Under the pieces are notes generated by a model. That model was not told where the DNA came from. It ran no database searches and worked only from the letters and a program-made list of their open reading frames with translations. A stretch of 64,000 nucleotides of DNA from Rostrohypoxylon terebratum (Eukaryota > Ascomycota > Sordariomycetes > Xylariales > Hypoxylaceae), in NCBI GenBank assembly GCA_022497145.1, contig MU385947.1:47159-111158 (forward strand), written 5' to 3'. This document shows positions 23,201-36,481 of this stretch, one piece after another. A program made the position numbers and the translations under genes. Each line of letters opens with the position of its first letter. Position 1 is the first letter of the stretch.

Positions 23201-26200
23201 TTAGTTGGAGAGGTACTGATCATCTCGTGACGTAGCAATGGACACTGGGAGTGAGGATAATTGTACATTGGTGTAAGTTGAAGAACCTTGGCGCTGCACG
23301 TTATATGACTGTCTTAGCAGGTTGGCGGTCACTGTCATGTAGAGTGGAAAAAAAGACATATTGAGGCTGATAATGCTGATTTTTGCAGGTTGCTAAGCTT
23401 TCCCAGAGAGGATTTGACGAATGCAATGTAAAATGGAGGTTACTCCGAAAGCTGGGATAGGTTGCCTTTTCTTAGATTCGCTAGGTTGGCCAAGGTGAGC
23501 TGTGCGGGTTCTCGGTATGATCGCTCCATGACCCCCTCACCGATAATAGACACGGAAGCGAAAGACATGCTGCCGCCATCCATTGGATGTCTCATTACAC
23601 ACCGTCCATTTTTACACTGTTAATGATCTAGCCTCCAAACTAGGTACGTTTGGATTGGGCTTTCCATGTCCCCATCATACACTAGGCAGTGGTGTCGTCG
23701 TGTCGCTCCAACTCCTATAATTCTCGTCTTGTTAGGTGATACGAACGACTCCTTACGGCGATACTAAGCGAAAGAATGAACTAGACTGATTAGAATGAGA
23801 TGGCCTATGGAGAACCTGTTTTTCAAAACGTCATTACATACTGTTGGTTAGACTCGATGAATACCTAGGCCCGAGTAGTTATCAACCGCTTATGTGTATT
23901 AAGTCGGAATAATAGTTGTCACGGATCTAAATCTAGATCTGTTAGGTCAAATTCGGCATTCTCAAAATGGAAATGGTTATTCGGACGAAAGATTCGGCGT
24001 TCTAGCCGTAAAGTGTATAGAGCCTCATCCCTTCGCCGCCTTCCGTAGGATTGTTCCTTGAAATTCGGGGGAAAAAAAGAATAGGCACTAGGTTGACGGC
24101 ACCATGCTAAGTCAATTTAGAAGGTGAGCAGGCTCATTGACAAAGGAGTAAATGAATATGACAAGATGTCATATGATCCATTATTGATTGAGGTACCGAG
24201 AAATTAGTTTATCTATTCTCGTACTTACTTTTATTATGAGGAAATGTCGTAAAATTGGCCTCACTGTCACATGTATGTCTACAATGTAGACTGTCGATGG
24301 TGTGATTGATAGCTTTTGTTGTCCCTTCTTTGTGAACTGCCTAAACGAGGTACCGGACCAGGGGCGTTATCTGATCTATGGATGTGCATACCAGGTAGGT
24401 ACTACTCTAGTCTCTAGTGGGATCCATGTGCATCGGATTGGTAGTGGCTTGTGGGTCACGAAAAGCTTGACAACAACTGCATCGAGGATTCGAGGTTGAA
24501 ATTAAACTTCTGTGGTTAGCTGGGCATCCCATCCTCCGTTTCGAACTGATCATGAATCGTTCAGAAGTTTGATGGAAACAAGTCGCTTCTCGAGCCAATA
24601 AAAGTTACCTAGCACTATGTTGAGGTCTGGAGTCGGTATATCTTAACTGCGGCTGCTGCGGATAGAAAGGCTGAGCGATGCTCTTCGACCGGCGATTTGA
24701 CGATGATCTGGTAGGTTAATGTAGCTTTCGCAAATGCTGACAAGCTGCTGACGCATGCTCGATCCGCCTTACAAATCGTCGAGGATGTTTATGGTGTACC
24801 ATGGATGTAAGGGAGTAAATCGTAGAGACGAAACATTTCTAGACCTAAAACAAACGACGTCAATGGTTTTTCTTGATCCGAGTGCGATGCACCGGGGATG
24901 TCAAAAACTCCAGACATCTGGGACTGCCAGGATACACAACCGACATGTGGAGAACGCCAAGCCACAGCAATTGCGCATGCTGAGGCTGTCATAGATGACA
25001 AGGGACCTTTAATCGTTGACTGAGTAGCGTCAAGATGTTTGATTTGAGTAACAGTGCTTTGGGTCGCGATGTGGGATGGATCGACCCTCGGCCCTACTGC
25101 ATATTATGTAGAGACGACAGCGCAATACGGTCTGACTGCCTGACTGCTTGACTGCCTGACTGCATCGCAAATCTTTTTCGAAGATCCGCTAATCTGGGTC
25201 GGTGATCAGGATCAGGATCAGGAATCACCGGAGGATTAGTCAGTTCTTTGGACGACAACAATTCTTGCAGCGCTACGCGACAATATTTGTCACTGCAACA
25301 TTGTAAAATGAATGAGCCATCAGCTTGGGACCGGGTATCTTTAGTCGACAAACGGTTCGTCGTCGGTGGTGTTCGGACGAGTGTTGAAAGTCTCTAGGCG
25401 CTCAATAACAAGATTAGGGCAAGATTAGGTTCTCTGTTCCGCCGGACTCTTGAATCGCTCCGGTGGATTCAATGATGGATCTGAATAGAGAAAGGTAGGT
25501 AGGCTGGTAGGTAGGTATACGGAACATCCCCACCAAGTTGAAGGCCAAGAAGATCGGGACCAGGAAAGCGACATAATCATGTCCTAATCAGGATAAAATG
25601 CCCAAACGGTTGTATTTCATCCGGTACTTTCAATTCCGAGCAGGGTTTTAAGAAAACCCGACACTTTTATCCATATTGCCAGACTTCCCATTTTGAGCTT
25701 ATTTGGGACGTAGAACATGGTTTCCATACGGCGTTCATGGATTCGTAAGGCATTCGTAGGCTCAAGGAATTTGAAAAAGTGTGATCAATCAGGGATGAGA
25801 AAATGAAAGAGGAATGAGGGAAAATGAACAAATGACAAGTTAACAAACATGAACATTGAACAAGTCAGCAATCATTACTTCATAGTATGTAATAATACCA
25901 GGTACCTACATGAGTCAAACCACCTGGGCAACCTTAATCAGCTAAATTGAACACGGAACGGCGCATCAGTTGTTGCGGGATAACCTTGTGGTAAGTTGTA
26001 ACCCTGCTAGTAGCAATGACCCCTGCCGGTACTGTAGGTACTACCGTACTAGCCTGACAGCCTGACTAGCCCGAGTACCTAACCTAGCATCATCCCGGAG
26101 ACCCAATGATCTTTTAGTATTCCATCATTTTATACATTCACCCTCCCCTTTTCCTTTCCTTTTTTTTTACACTGCATACACAGTAGGTATCTCTCACCTT

Positions 26201-27232
26201 ACTCACTTCAACATCTCAACCAAACACACCTATCTTCAGGATCTAGACCACCGAACCCTGACCCTCTTATTCTACTTTGTCTCCTTCCCTGAATAGAATG
26301 TACTTTGTCTTTCTAATCAAGCCATTCAGATATTCCCCACAGCTTCTGTATACTTGTCCACCCTCGACTTATGTGACCTTAAGACACATAAGCGAAACCG
26401 TGCTTAATCTACATACGCTTGCTGGGTACTCGACTCTTGGTCATGACTCGTGAGAGAAAGTCTTTCTCCTCCGCCTCCGAGCGTAGTACCGTATTCCCGC
26501 CGACTCCAAAATGTAACTGGTCCACTAACTCACAACGATGACGGGACCGGGTGCCTGTATCTAAGGCCCCATATTGACTTTAGATCAATTACCTGCCAGC
26601 CTGCTACTATGTTGGTAGCCCTAATGACTGGCACCTAGGAAAACAATGCATGGCCAGTTGATCGCAACTCTTGGTCGATGGACGAATCGGCGCCATGTCC
26701 TATCTGATACTTCCCCTTTGGGTATAGAGATTCCGCATACCCAGTTCCCAAGCATATGGAGTCTCATGGATCTCGTTTTTTCATCTGATATGCTATGCTA
26801 TGCTATACTATACCAGAGTATGACCATACAGACATGTGCTTCGCGCCAGGGTGCAACGATTCAGGAACCCCCCAGCAACATGGGGTGACGACTTGGGATA
26901 TAATTCTGGCTGCGCCCGTGTGATTTTCATCTGAGCTAGAAGGATTATTCTAAGCATAGCTGTTGGCTGACGTCTGCACCCCACGGTGAATCGTTAGAGA
27001 TCCGCCTCGCTCCTTTACCAAGTCTGATATCACTCACTGTGCAACATTCGGTCCCGACCAGTCAGCATACGACAAAGACGTACTTAGTAGAGACGCGTCC
27101 ACCCATCAGCTACTCACTCATAGCTCATAGCTTGTCATAGCTATAGTTATAAGGCAAGCTGCTTCATTCATCTTCTTACTCTTTTTCGACACTCCCGAGG
27201 TCAAACCAAAGCAGCCCCCTCACTACGGTACC
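20271..27232. other. Seven-kilobase gene-poor stretch
   Basis: No supported gene. A period-8 CTGACTGC repeat lies at 25132-25163 and a triple ATCAGG motif nearby. A promoter-like pyrimidine-rich block lies at 26100-26290. The open frame at 21493-21747 (+) has a protein-like composition but begins without ATG and matches no family I know. The last ~100 bases are the promoter of the ferric-reductase gene. Confidence 0.5.
25132..25163. repeat. Period-8 tandem repeat
   Basis: Four units of CTGACTGC, one carrying a single change. Confidence 0.8.
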
Positions 27233-29188
27233 ATGTCGTCGATGTCTATGAGTCCACAAGTGATCGAGAGGGCATCGTCCTCATCAGACGATGCCCACGA
27301 ATCATGGTTGCTGGCACGGCAAAAAGTTAACACAACCATATTAACATACTATGCGGCCTCATTGAGTGCTCTCATCGGCGTCTTCATTATCACCCATTGG
27401 CTCCGTTTCATAGCCGTTAGACTTGGCTGGTCCCGTTCACCCAATCCGATATTGCTACCTGTTAGTGCCATTTCAAGGTAAGTCCGATTTTAAAGAATTC
27501 CAATACTCGAACAATCTAATAATCGTCTATAGAGTTACGAGGAGGATACTGGTTCGGAACTTGCCTGGATTTACCTCAGTTGGCCATGCCGTACTTGTGA
27601 TCGTCTATGTGGCTTTCAACGTCACATTCAGCTTCTGGAAGGTCGATTATAGTATCGATGCTAATTTGGCTGCTCGGTTTGGCTGGTGAGCACTTCGTTC
27701 GACCTCATTAAATTTCATGACCTAATAAGATTCCAGGATGGCGACGGGGAATATGGTTTTCGTAGTATTCCTTGCCTTGAAGAATACCCCTCTAGCATTC
27801 CTCACGGCCTACTCCTATGAGCGACTCAACGTGTTACATCGAATTGCCGGATATACCACGATGCTTTACGTTATTCTTCACGCCTCTATCTATGCTTCTT
27901 ATTTTATCAGCGTAGGGAGGATTGAGACCCTTCGGGAAGATGTCGTGACAGCCGGTATCATCGCAGGATTTACCATGTTCGGAGCTGTAGCGGCCGGCAT
28001 GATCCTGAGACGTTTTAACTATGAGCTCTTCTATATTGTCCATGTTATCTTATTTTTAGCTATCGTCGTCACCCTAGGCTTACATCGTCCCGATCTCAAA
28101 GGCGAACGAACACTTTACGCAACGATAATTCTCGCAGCTGTGTGGTTCGCCGATCGCCTTATTCGGTTCTCTCGACTAGCTTACAACAGCATTAACAACG
28201 AGGCCAACGTTTATGCTCTCCCCGATGGAGGTACCCGAATAGTGCTTAAGAAGCCTATCTCGCGTGCCCGTCCTAGCAAGCATTGTTATGTCTGGCTTCC
28301 GAAGATTCGGGCTTTCGAGACCCACCCTTTTACCATCGTGGCAACTGAACCATTCGAACTTGTCATCAACTCATACAGTGGTTTCACTCGTGACCTCCAC
28401 CATTACGCAATGGAGAACCCTGGCGCAAGTCTCAAGGTCTCAGTTGAGGGTCCGTATGGTACTGTTCCGGACCCTCTAGACTTCGACAGAGTTGTATTGG
28501 TTGCGGGCGGCTCTGGTGCGACATTTACGTTCGGTATAGCAGCTGACATGCTGTCGCGGATGTCCGAGAATTCCAAGCAGCAAATCGACTTCATTTGGGC
28601 TGTTAAGGGACATGGTATGTGACAACATTTACCGTCAAATCGGTTCACTTCCGAAATAATGCTAATTTTCATCTAGATAACTTAACGTGGTTTACACAAC
28701 ACCTGCATAACCTGCTCAACCATGTCCATGCACCGAAAATTGCCCTAAAGGTACATGTCACCAGACTAGAACCCAAGTCGATTCGAAACTCTTCTATAGA
28801 ACATCGTTCGTCAGACTCTTCTTCGACCAATCTAGGCCCGTCGGCTCTCGAAAAGGGAAACACAGACTACATCACTTCTAGTGGCCCGGCGTCATCTGCA
28901 GCCACCCGATACGAATCCGACCGAGAGGAGAAGGACGCTACCCGACAGACGGATATCTCATCCGCGTCGTCGAGCGTGACAAACCTGAACCTGCCAATCA
29001 GACCTGGAAGGCCCGATACAGAAGCCGAGATAAAGGCGGCGGTAAGATCAGTCACTAAGAATCAACGAGTCCTCATCGCTTCGTGTGGGCCTGACAGCCT
29101 AACGAACGTGGTCCGGAATGTCGCGGCCAGCTGCATCAGCGTGGACGGCCCCGCAGTTGAAGTCCACTGCGAACAGTTCGGTTGGTGA
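27233..29188 (+). CDS. Ferric-chelate reductase / NOX-type transmembrane oxidoreductase
   Basis: Likely plasma-membrane metalloreductase passing electrons from cytosolic NADPH through FAD and two haems to external Fe(III) or Cu(II). Four exons: 27233-27477, 27533-27685, 27737-28614 and 28677-29188, with introns of 51-62 nt and matching phases, giving about 595 aa. The ferric-reductase domain holds two haem-ligand His pairs with the usual spacing, about H167/H181 and H235/H249. The FAD-binding motif HPFTI is at about 329-333. GPYG follows, then the nucleotide-binding LVAGGSG near 388-394. The C-terminal SCGPDSLTNVVRN motif and terminal EQFGW are family hallmarks. The NADPH domain carries a Ser/Asp/Thr-rich insertion of about 100 residues in exon 4, common in fungal FRE proteins. 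A signal peptide is not obvious. Confidence 0.92.
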
Positions 29189-31997
29189 TTCATCAACAAT
29201 TTGTTTTTCATTTACATGAATCGTTATGAGGGGTATATAATGGGAGATGTTTTACAACGTGGACAGGATGATCCATGGAGATCTAACAAGATCAAGGTGC
29301 TTTTTTTTTCACTGGTGGGGGGTTAGACGGCGTTTCGGAGTATGTATGTCTACGATGTTTTTCATGTCGGCCGTCCAACTAGGGCGCATCGGAGAGGCGC
29401 CCGCGACATACCCTAGAGGAAAGGAGGTTAGAGGATAGATGTGGCTTGCGCAGGTCAGCTACCTCAGGTATAGAAGTTTGACTATACCATCCTATATCCA
29501 ATAAAAATTGAGAAAGATCAGGCCATTATATTTCTGCACATTTGGTGACTAAACTACCTAGTAGGTAGAATCTTCCGGATCTTCCCAAGGACAATACGCT
29601 TAAATGAACAACCCGTGCTAATCTCCCTCACCCCATGCCCCTCGTCCAATACATCACTTATACCGCTATCCCTCTTCGTTAATCTGTAACCTCACACTGG
29701 CAAAACACTTATGCATGTCTGAGTTCCCTAGTAAGCACGTACATACTTAATTCCACCCAGAAAAGCACGTTATCAGCACGTCATGAACGCTGTCTCAAGC
29801 CAGTCCCGCCAGTATCAACAATCCATCCCCAACACCACCATTCTCTCTCACATGCCTTATTCATCCACCTAAATCTGTCTAACTGCCCTATCCAATCAGC
29901 TAATGGCGCGACCACTCTGCAACGCCGTCCAATCGGGCAGGCGCCAGCAGTCGATCGATTCTACGACTTGCCGGTTACACTCTTAGCATCATGGCCCTAA
30001 ATTTTGCCTTGCCTTGCCTTTCCTACATAGGTATGTGGACATCGACAACGACGGGGCCCTCCACCCCGGGTTCCAAGGTTGGTAATGTAATGTAGTATGT
30101 AATCGGAGATCGTATATGCCGTGCCTCTTTATCTATCTATCATTTTAGGGCCTTTCTCTTATTATTGTTTGTCCATTCTTTCCTCTTCTCTCCGGGGGCG
30201 TGGGTCTGGCAATGTGGAATCGAATGTGGGAGGATGGGATGGATGGGTCTTGGTGTGCTGTGGGATATGCATCGCGGTGGATGGATAGTGGGCAAACAGC
30301 CCTGTAGTCGCTATGGCTATGCTACCTTAGACGCTGATTTTCGGGACTTTGAGCTATGGGTCCCCTGAAGGTTAAGCTTTTAGTGGATATTTTAGTGGGA
30401 AGTTTTGGGCCGTAGGGCAGCCCTAGAGACGGTTATCCGAGCTGTCATCCCCTGTCTCGCTGTCTAACGTCTACTACATACGTAGTATGTAACCCTCGCC
30501 AGAGCAAGATAACCGGAATTCTAGAACGACCAGCTTATTAATCAGGAGTTTTTTTTTTTGAGAGAGAGAGAAGACTTGGGTAATACAGCCCTTGCTTTTT
30601 GCGTTATCAGATGAGGAGTTTCGTTTTCATGCCAAGTACCGAGCCGCGAGATAGTCGTCACCAATGACAAATTTCCTAGTAGCCCCCCTTTTCTGAGTGG
30701 CCGTTGAGTTCCACGGGCTTACGGGGTGTAGATCGACAGGTTCAGCGAGATCTAGCACCGGTATTTACCACACCAACCCTGCTACGTTCTAGGTACTAGG
30801 TACTACCTAGCCAGCACCATCTTACCAGCTTACCTGCCTTATCGCACGTCACGTCACGTCATGCCGTGTCGCTGCCAAATGAGGGTATATCCCTCGCGAT
30901 GCGACGAATAGGCGACGGGCTGCTGATATACTATGTAGTAGCTTTCGTTACCTTGCACGCAGGGTCTTAATCCACGATGAAACACCCTAGCATTCTCGGT
31001 AGCGAGCCGGAGAATATGGGGACTTTCGGTACGCCATGTCTACAACATCGAGGCTATCTAAGACAACGACACAATTTGACACCCGTCTAACATTTGTCAT
31101 TTATCTGCCATTTCGTACGCGGCCTGCCTTACACCTTACGCAAGCTAAGACTACTAGGTTAAGACATTAAGTCGGTACCGGTTCTTCATAGGTTGGAGAT
31201 GCTGATAATGACTATAATAGTGATGATGACGATGGGGAATCGTGAATCATGAAACCATAAGATCAAGAGCTAAAAAGATTTTTTTCTCATGATATGTTTC
31301 GCACCTCCTTTGTCATACTCACTCTCCTGTAATCTGGCCTCGGTCGCGATCTAACTAAAGCTCTCCAAAAGCCGTAATTGACTGATCGGTAATCCTCTTC
31401 TTTGGTAAGGGTGTTAAGGCGGCTGACAGGATCGAGACCCTAGCTCGGGGCGGACTGCGATTCTTTAAGAAAGAAAGCATAAAAGTGATGAGAATGAACG
31501 GGAAAACCAGTGAACCAGAGCGGGTTAGTTGGGCGGGATGGGGTGCCGTTCCTGCTGGAGTAGGATCTATCAGAGATTTCTTAGCGAATAACATCAGGCT
31601 TCGCCCGTTCTAGCTCTGATTAAGGCGGGAAGCGTTTCTATGACGCGTGTTCTAGGGTTGCGCTTATTGCTTACATGTGCACCCTATCTTCCCCGGACCT
31701 ATAGCGGTAGTGACAATCAGCCTCAAACCACAATACATTGCGCGGACGAGCCTGACGTGAGATAATATCCATCATGTTATAGCTAATATAGCTGACACTT
31801 GGTGATAATCCAGATGCACTTGCAGCTATATCTGACATCTTCTAAGTCGGCTGCCGGACGTTGTGACGCCCGAGTACCTACTCCTTTCAGACCATCCTAG
31901 GGTTGCCTTAGGTAATCTAGGACTCTCCCGTGTGAAAGGCACAGAGGTCGGCTTGCGCGGTTCTTTTTCCGACATTCCGGCACCTAGGTCCTAGGTC

Positions 31998-32165
31998 CTA
32001 AGACCCCTCGGTAGCACCATGTGTTGTTTCTTCCGGAGCTGAGGGTGTCCCCTCCGAAACAACGAGCTCATACTCGATCCATATAGGCAGGTCAAGTATC
32101 GGTGGTTCTTCGAGGCTTAAGATCATAGTATCTATTGACACATCTTCGGACGCCTCATCGACCAT
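31998..32165 (-). CDS. Possible small acidic ORF or terminal exon
   Basis: The ATG at 32165 opens 55 codons (MVDEASEDVS… to ATEGS) with good third-position bias and many Glu/Asp/Pro. The frame is open a few codons further upstream, to a GTAAGT-like site. No family recognised. It may be the last exon of an unrecognised gene or a chance frame. Confidence 0.2.
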   Translation of the reverse strand: MVDEASEDVSIDTMILSLEEPPILDLPIWIEYELVVSEGTPSAPEETTHGATEGS

Positions 32166-34867
32166 GCGCTGGATGAGGTATTTGATGGCGTGGGTAGATA
32201 CTTACTCGAAACCACTATCATGAATGGAGATCCATGCACCCAATGATGTGATATCAACACCATGCTAACCGATGTGCTTATATCCTACGGATTGGCGGTA
32301 TATTTCCGATCCCATTATTTCTTTCCCTTTAATTTCCCTAGTCCTTTGTTAGGTAAAATGGTCCGATTCGTTCCCAATCGTTACGTCGGTTTCTTGGCAA
32401 GCCACGTCGAAGCTACTGTAGTCTGTAGTAGTATACTCCTCGTCGATAAAGCTAGCATCTCGAAGTTTGCTTCAAACCTTCAGATCATTGGTCACGCTCG
32501 TGCGATACATAACCCTCAGATAGGCCGCGTAACACCCAGTATAGAGTGCCCAAGCCAAGATTCCAGACCTAGTACGTCATCTTTTATGGACGGAGATCGA
32601 AGATATAGCACTTCCACTCTTGTGCTAGAAAAATATTCGTAATCTAGCGTATCCAAATCTAAGGCGTGTCATCTTGTTGGGAGCTGAACACTGTCGCCTT
32701 TGGTATCAGAAGTCGCCTTGGCGTTGAGGGCCTCGGTCGAGACCATCGTAGATTCGAACCGGTCGCATGTCTTTGGGGCTCGTTTCGCTCAGTTGAGGTG
32801 AGTCGCAGTTATGGTAACTCAAAGAACTTACCAGGTCTCAAGTTAGAATCACCCCCTTCTTTGTTGCTTCACCCTCCTCGACCCTTAAATCTAATTGATT
32901 CAACTTTTCCAATCGTTCAAGGTCTTCCCTTGATGTATGTTCAGCTGTCTTCACAAATGGGCAAGTGTACTCGATGAGGGGCTATATATTGATACCATTC
33001 CAATATATCCATAAGTTAATGGATGATGTATCAGATGCTACGAGTCAAATCATATTATTGTGTTCACTGAGAGTAGGTATTTACCTACTAGGTAGGTGGT
33101 TTCTCGTCAATGCATTAGTTAATGCGCTCAGTCAACCCTTGTCCTAGGTGAGTGGGAAGAACAGAATTAGGTATGGAGTGTCACACAATTGGAAAGAATG
33201 ATGCCGCCTTTACCTATTAATCGCCGTCACCTCAAAGCGCGGAGGCAGTGACTTTGTACTGGATCCTTTATATGGAATGTGTACACCTTGAGTGTGATAT
33301 TATAGTGATTCCGCATTCCTTTATGGGTAAAGTGACATGCTTGAATAATCGTAATTCATTGGGTTCCGAGAGAGACGTAAGAGAACTCAAGATCTATCAA
33401 TAACTTGGAATGTTTGAGCACCTCAAAGACACCGATTAATATGGATAGTGTTAATGATGCGAATGCCTTGTGTCGCAACTTTGGAAGTCTGCCCAGGTTG
33501 GAGTTCAGTCTGTCGGGGGCATCGGGGGCTCAGTATACTATTGCGGAGAGACTTGTCGGCAGCTAGAGCTAGAATAGCGTCGATGAAGAGCTTAAAGAGT
33601 GTAGATATGTCAATCGAATGAAGAGAGATTGGAATTGACATACCCTTGGCCACTCCTGTCAAGTAATGACACCTAAGAGTTGGTAGAGGCTCAAAGAATC
33701 ACGCCAGATGTACACCTCTTAATATTGTCGTTTCTTGTATTGCTCTGCCGCGCATAGCGGTTTCCTCCTCTCAATATATATCTGCAGTATCGGATCACCA
33801 AGTACCAGGAAGGTTGATCATAGATATCAGCCACTCACTGCAGGGGTGACGGCATTTTGGTAGGGTGTGAGGCTGAATGCGAATGTTTCGGATACCGAAG
33901 GACCGGTCTTGCAATTCTCGAATTGACTTTGGATCCGTCCAAACCGTTCCGGCCTCAACTTCATCATAGCGCTTACCCCTGAAGCCCGCTAAGAACCGGC
34001 GCATCTATTAGTTGAACAAGATCTCATCGGCATAACATATGGCTTGCGAGGGAACTACAACGCGATGCTGCTCTCCAATCGCTTATATCATGATGACAAT
34101 TTTTTCTGCTCGGTGTTTCTCCGCTACTGCCTTCAGTCAAGACGACATTTCGAGTCTTGTTCCCCGTAAATGACACCTACTAAGGTCAAGTATCGCGCAA
34201 GACTGCGACTTCGCACAACGAGCTATTCCATGTCGGCCGTTTCATCGTTCCCCAAACCATCAACCTCACGAGGAGGAAAACCTGATTTCGCCGTCAAGTA
34301 TTTAATCGGACCGTGTGACTGGAAACGTGGGGTTCAATATCCGCCATGAGAGGTTTGCTGCCGCATGATGTGTCTGGTCCATTTTAATCGCACGCCCTTC
34401 ATCTCATCCTACAGGCTTCATAGGATATAATGATGATAGAAAGATCTAGTAGGGGTCAAATATAAAAGGACCGAGACTCTGGGCATACCACCTAATGTTT
34501 GAAGATGACTTGAGAACAGCTAGATGTCCACAGGGGGATAAGCCATTTCAGGGTCAAGGAGATAGTCACGGTTTTCCTCGTCAAAGATTCAAACATGAAA
34601 TGGGAGGTCTTCCAAAAGCATCAATTAATACGGCAATAGCGCATATCCGTATGAATGAGAAGAAGTGTTTGAATTGGGGAAAGATGAGAATTCAAGATTC
34701 ACGATTAGGGGATAATTTAAGATTAGGTAAATTTTGAATGACATAATCAGATGACATAACCAGCCCCAGACTCTAGAGCTTACCAAAGCAAGACTACCTA
34801 GTAGCTTATGTAATATTGATACAAACTGCTCCTATTCAGATCCTACTATTCAAAGCCCTCTCTCCTT

Positions 34868-34904
34868 AAATTTTTAATTTTTTTTAAAAAAAATAAAATT
34901 TTTA
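34868..34904. repeat. A/T inverted repeat
   Basis: AAATTTTTAATTTTTTTT is followed directly by its approximate reverse complement, so the DNA could extrude a hairpin. No gene is adjacent. Confidence 0.6.
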
Positions 34905-36481
34905 ACACTAGCGCTGGAATCAGAATGACTCGGTATTTCGTTCCCCCAGGTCATCAATTCATGCTTAAATCAAAGTTCGGATGACTTCCCGAAGCTTTCG
35001 CGTCCCTCCATCCTAATCTAAGGTAAATCCCCATGCCCCCCAGGCCCTCCATGCCTTAGCCAGCTGGGCAGCTTCCCCAGTCCCCGCACCATCCCAGCTG
35101 CCCCGCCATCTAGTCTACATAGTATAACTCCCCCTAGCTCTTCCCCATGGGCGCGCTTACCACCCCTTCAGCAGCATACTAACCTCCCTACATAGCACCT
35201 CCCATCAAGGCTGTGGATAGCCCTAGTAGTACCTGCTGTACAAAACTATGTAGTAATCGCCCCGGGGTCAAGCCGGGTCGGCAGAGGCACCAACGGAGCA
35301 CACTAACCATATAAACACAGCGCCCATCGGGCTGAATCCCCAAACCGAAAAAAATTCTCCCCATCATCTCCCCCCCCCCCAAAAAAAAGTTCCCCATTCT
35401 CCAAATCCTCCCTATAAATCACACGACGATGCCGAATACGCTGACGCTCGGCCACCCAGTCTAGCTTCCTCAGTTAGGACATCCCACCGCCCCCCATATT
35501 CCCGCGCTAGCGGCTCGTCTTACCGCCATCCATGGATGTATGTAGTAGTATGCGCGCACCCCAAATTACGGTATGCATTTCGTGCCTGAAGGAGCATGGG
35601 CAGCTTGAGAGCCTTGGGTTGGGTGTCGTCGCACCGAGCCTAGCCTCCGCCCCGTCGGATGAGAACCTGCCGCAACGCCTGAGGCCCTGAGCGAGTGTCC
35701 AACTCCCGGTCCGACTACCTGCCAACTATGTACCTACGTGTGTATGGGTGTATGTAGGTAAGTAGGTAGGTATGTGTGTGCGTAAGCAAGCACCGAAAGA
35801 TCTTAATATGTGACGTCCGCTAGCAGGGCTCCCCATAATCCGCTTAATGAGAGCGATACGCGAAAGTTGCGAAAACTTGGTTGTATTATAGGGCCGGGGT
35901 GATTCACTAAGTGAAGATTATCAAGATAATCGAGAGAGCCGAGGTCTACGAGGCAGGTGAATCGTGATCACATCCAGTGTATCGAATTCCTAACAAGCAG
36001 GCCGCAACTATCACGATTTCAATTGTAACAGCCACACTCGAAATGTTCAGTAATATCCTTAGATATAAGTACCTAGGTAATGAGTTGGTAATAGAAGTTG
36101 AATATTCACAGTTCAACACGCTATGCTGTCCTAGGTACCTGGTAGGTGGTGGTCCCTTACTTAAATGCCAAAAACAACATACAATATGTATATACTCCAA
36201 GGACGACGCTTTTTCCTTTTCCCGCCTATAATTACAATTCTGTCCCCTTGCCATATCGCATATCGTCCGAATATCGCACACATATAGATTAGCCTCGTAA
36301 ACACCGCGACCAGCGGTTTTGAAACACAACAAGCCGCCTCTTTTTTAGGTATTATAGGGGCAGTGTCATGAAGCCCGTCTCGTCATGTCGTGTCGTAGTA
36401 CAGAAATCACCGCTGCCATCCCCAAATCATGTAACGTATAGGTAAGCTTCAACAGACTGTAGTAACGGGGAAACAAGCTCC

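Larger units (their letters stand above)
29189..36481. other. Seven-kilobase gene-poor stretch
   Basis: No firmly supported gene. TAGGTACTAGGTA-type repeats lie at 30790-30812 and CCTAGGTCCTAGGTCCTA at 31983-32000. A short acidic frame lies at 31998-32165 (-). Unrecognised frames occur at 32262-32642 (+) and 34495-34737 (+). An A/T inverted repeat sits at 34868-34904, and homopolymer C and A runs near 35370-35390. Confidence 0.5.

Noticed and set aside
32740..32780. tRNA-like B-box (GATTCGAACC / GGTTCGAATC)
   Set aside because: The bases around it do not form a T-stem or acceptor stem on either strand; similar partial matches near 3725, 14130 and 40628 fail in the same way.
35946..36332. 128-codon minus-strand frame
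   Set aside because: Composition looks random, with many Cys, Tyr and Ile from AT-rich DNA; no motif.
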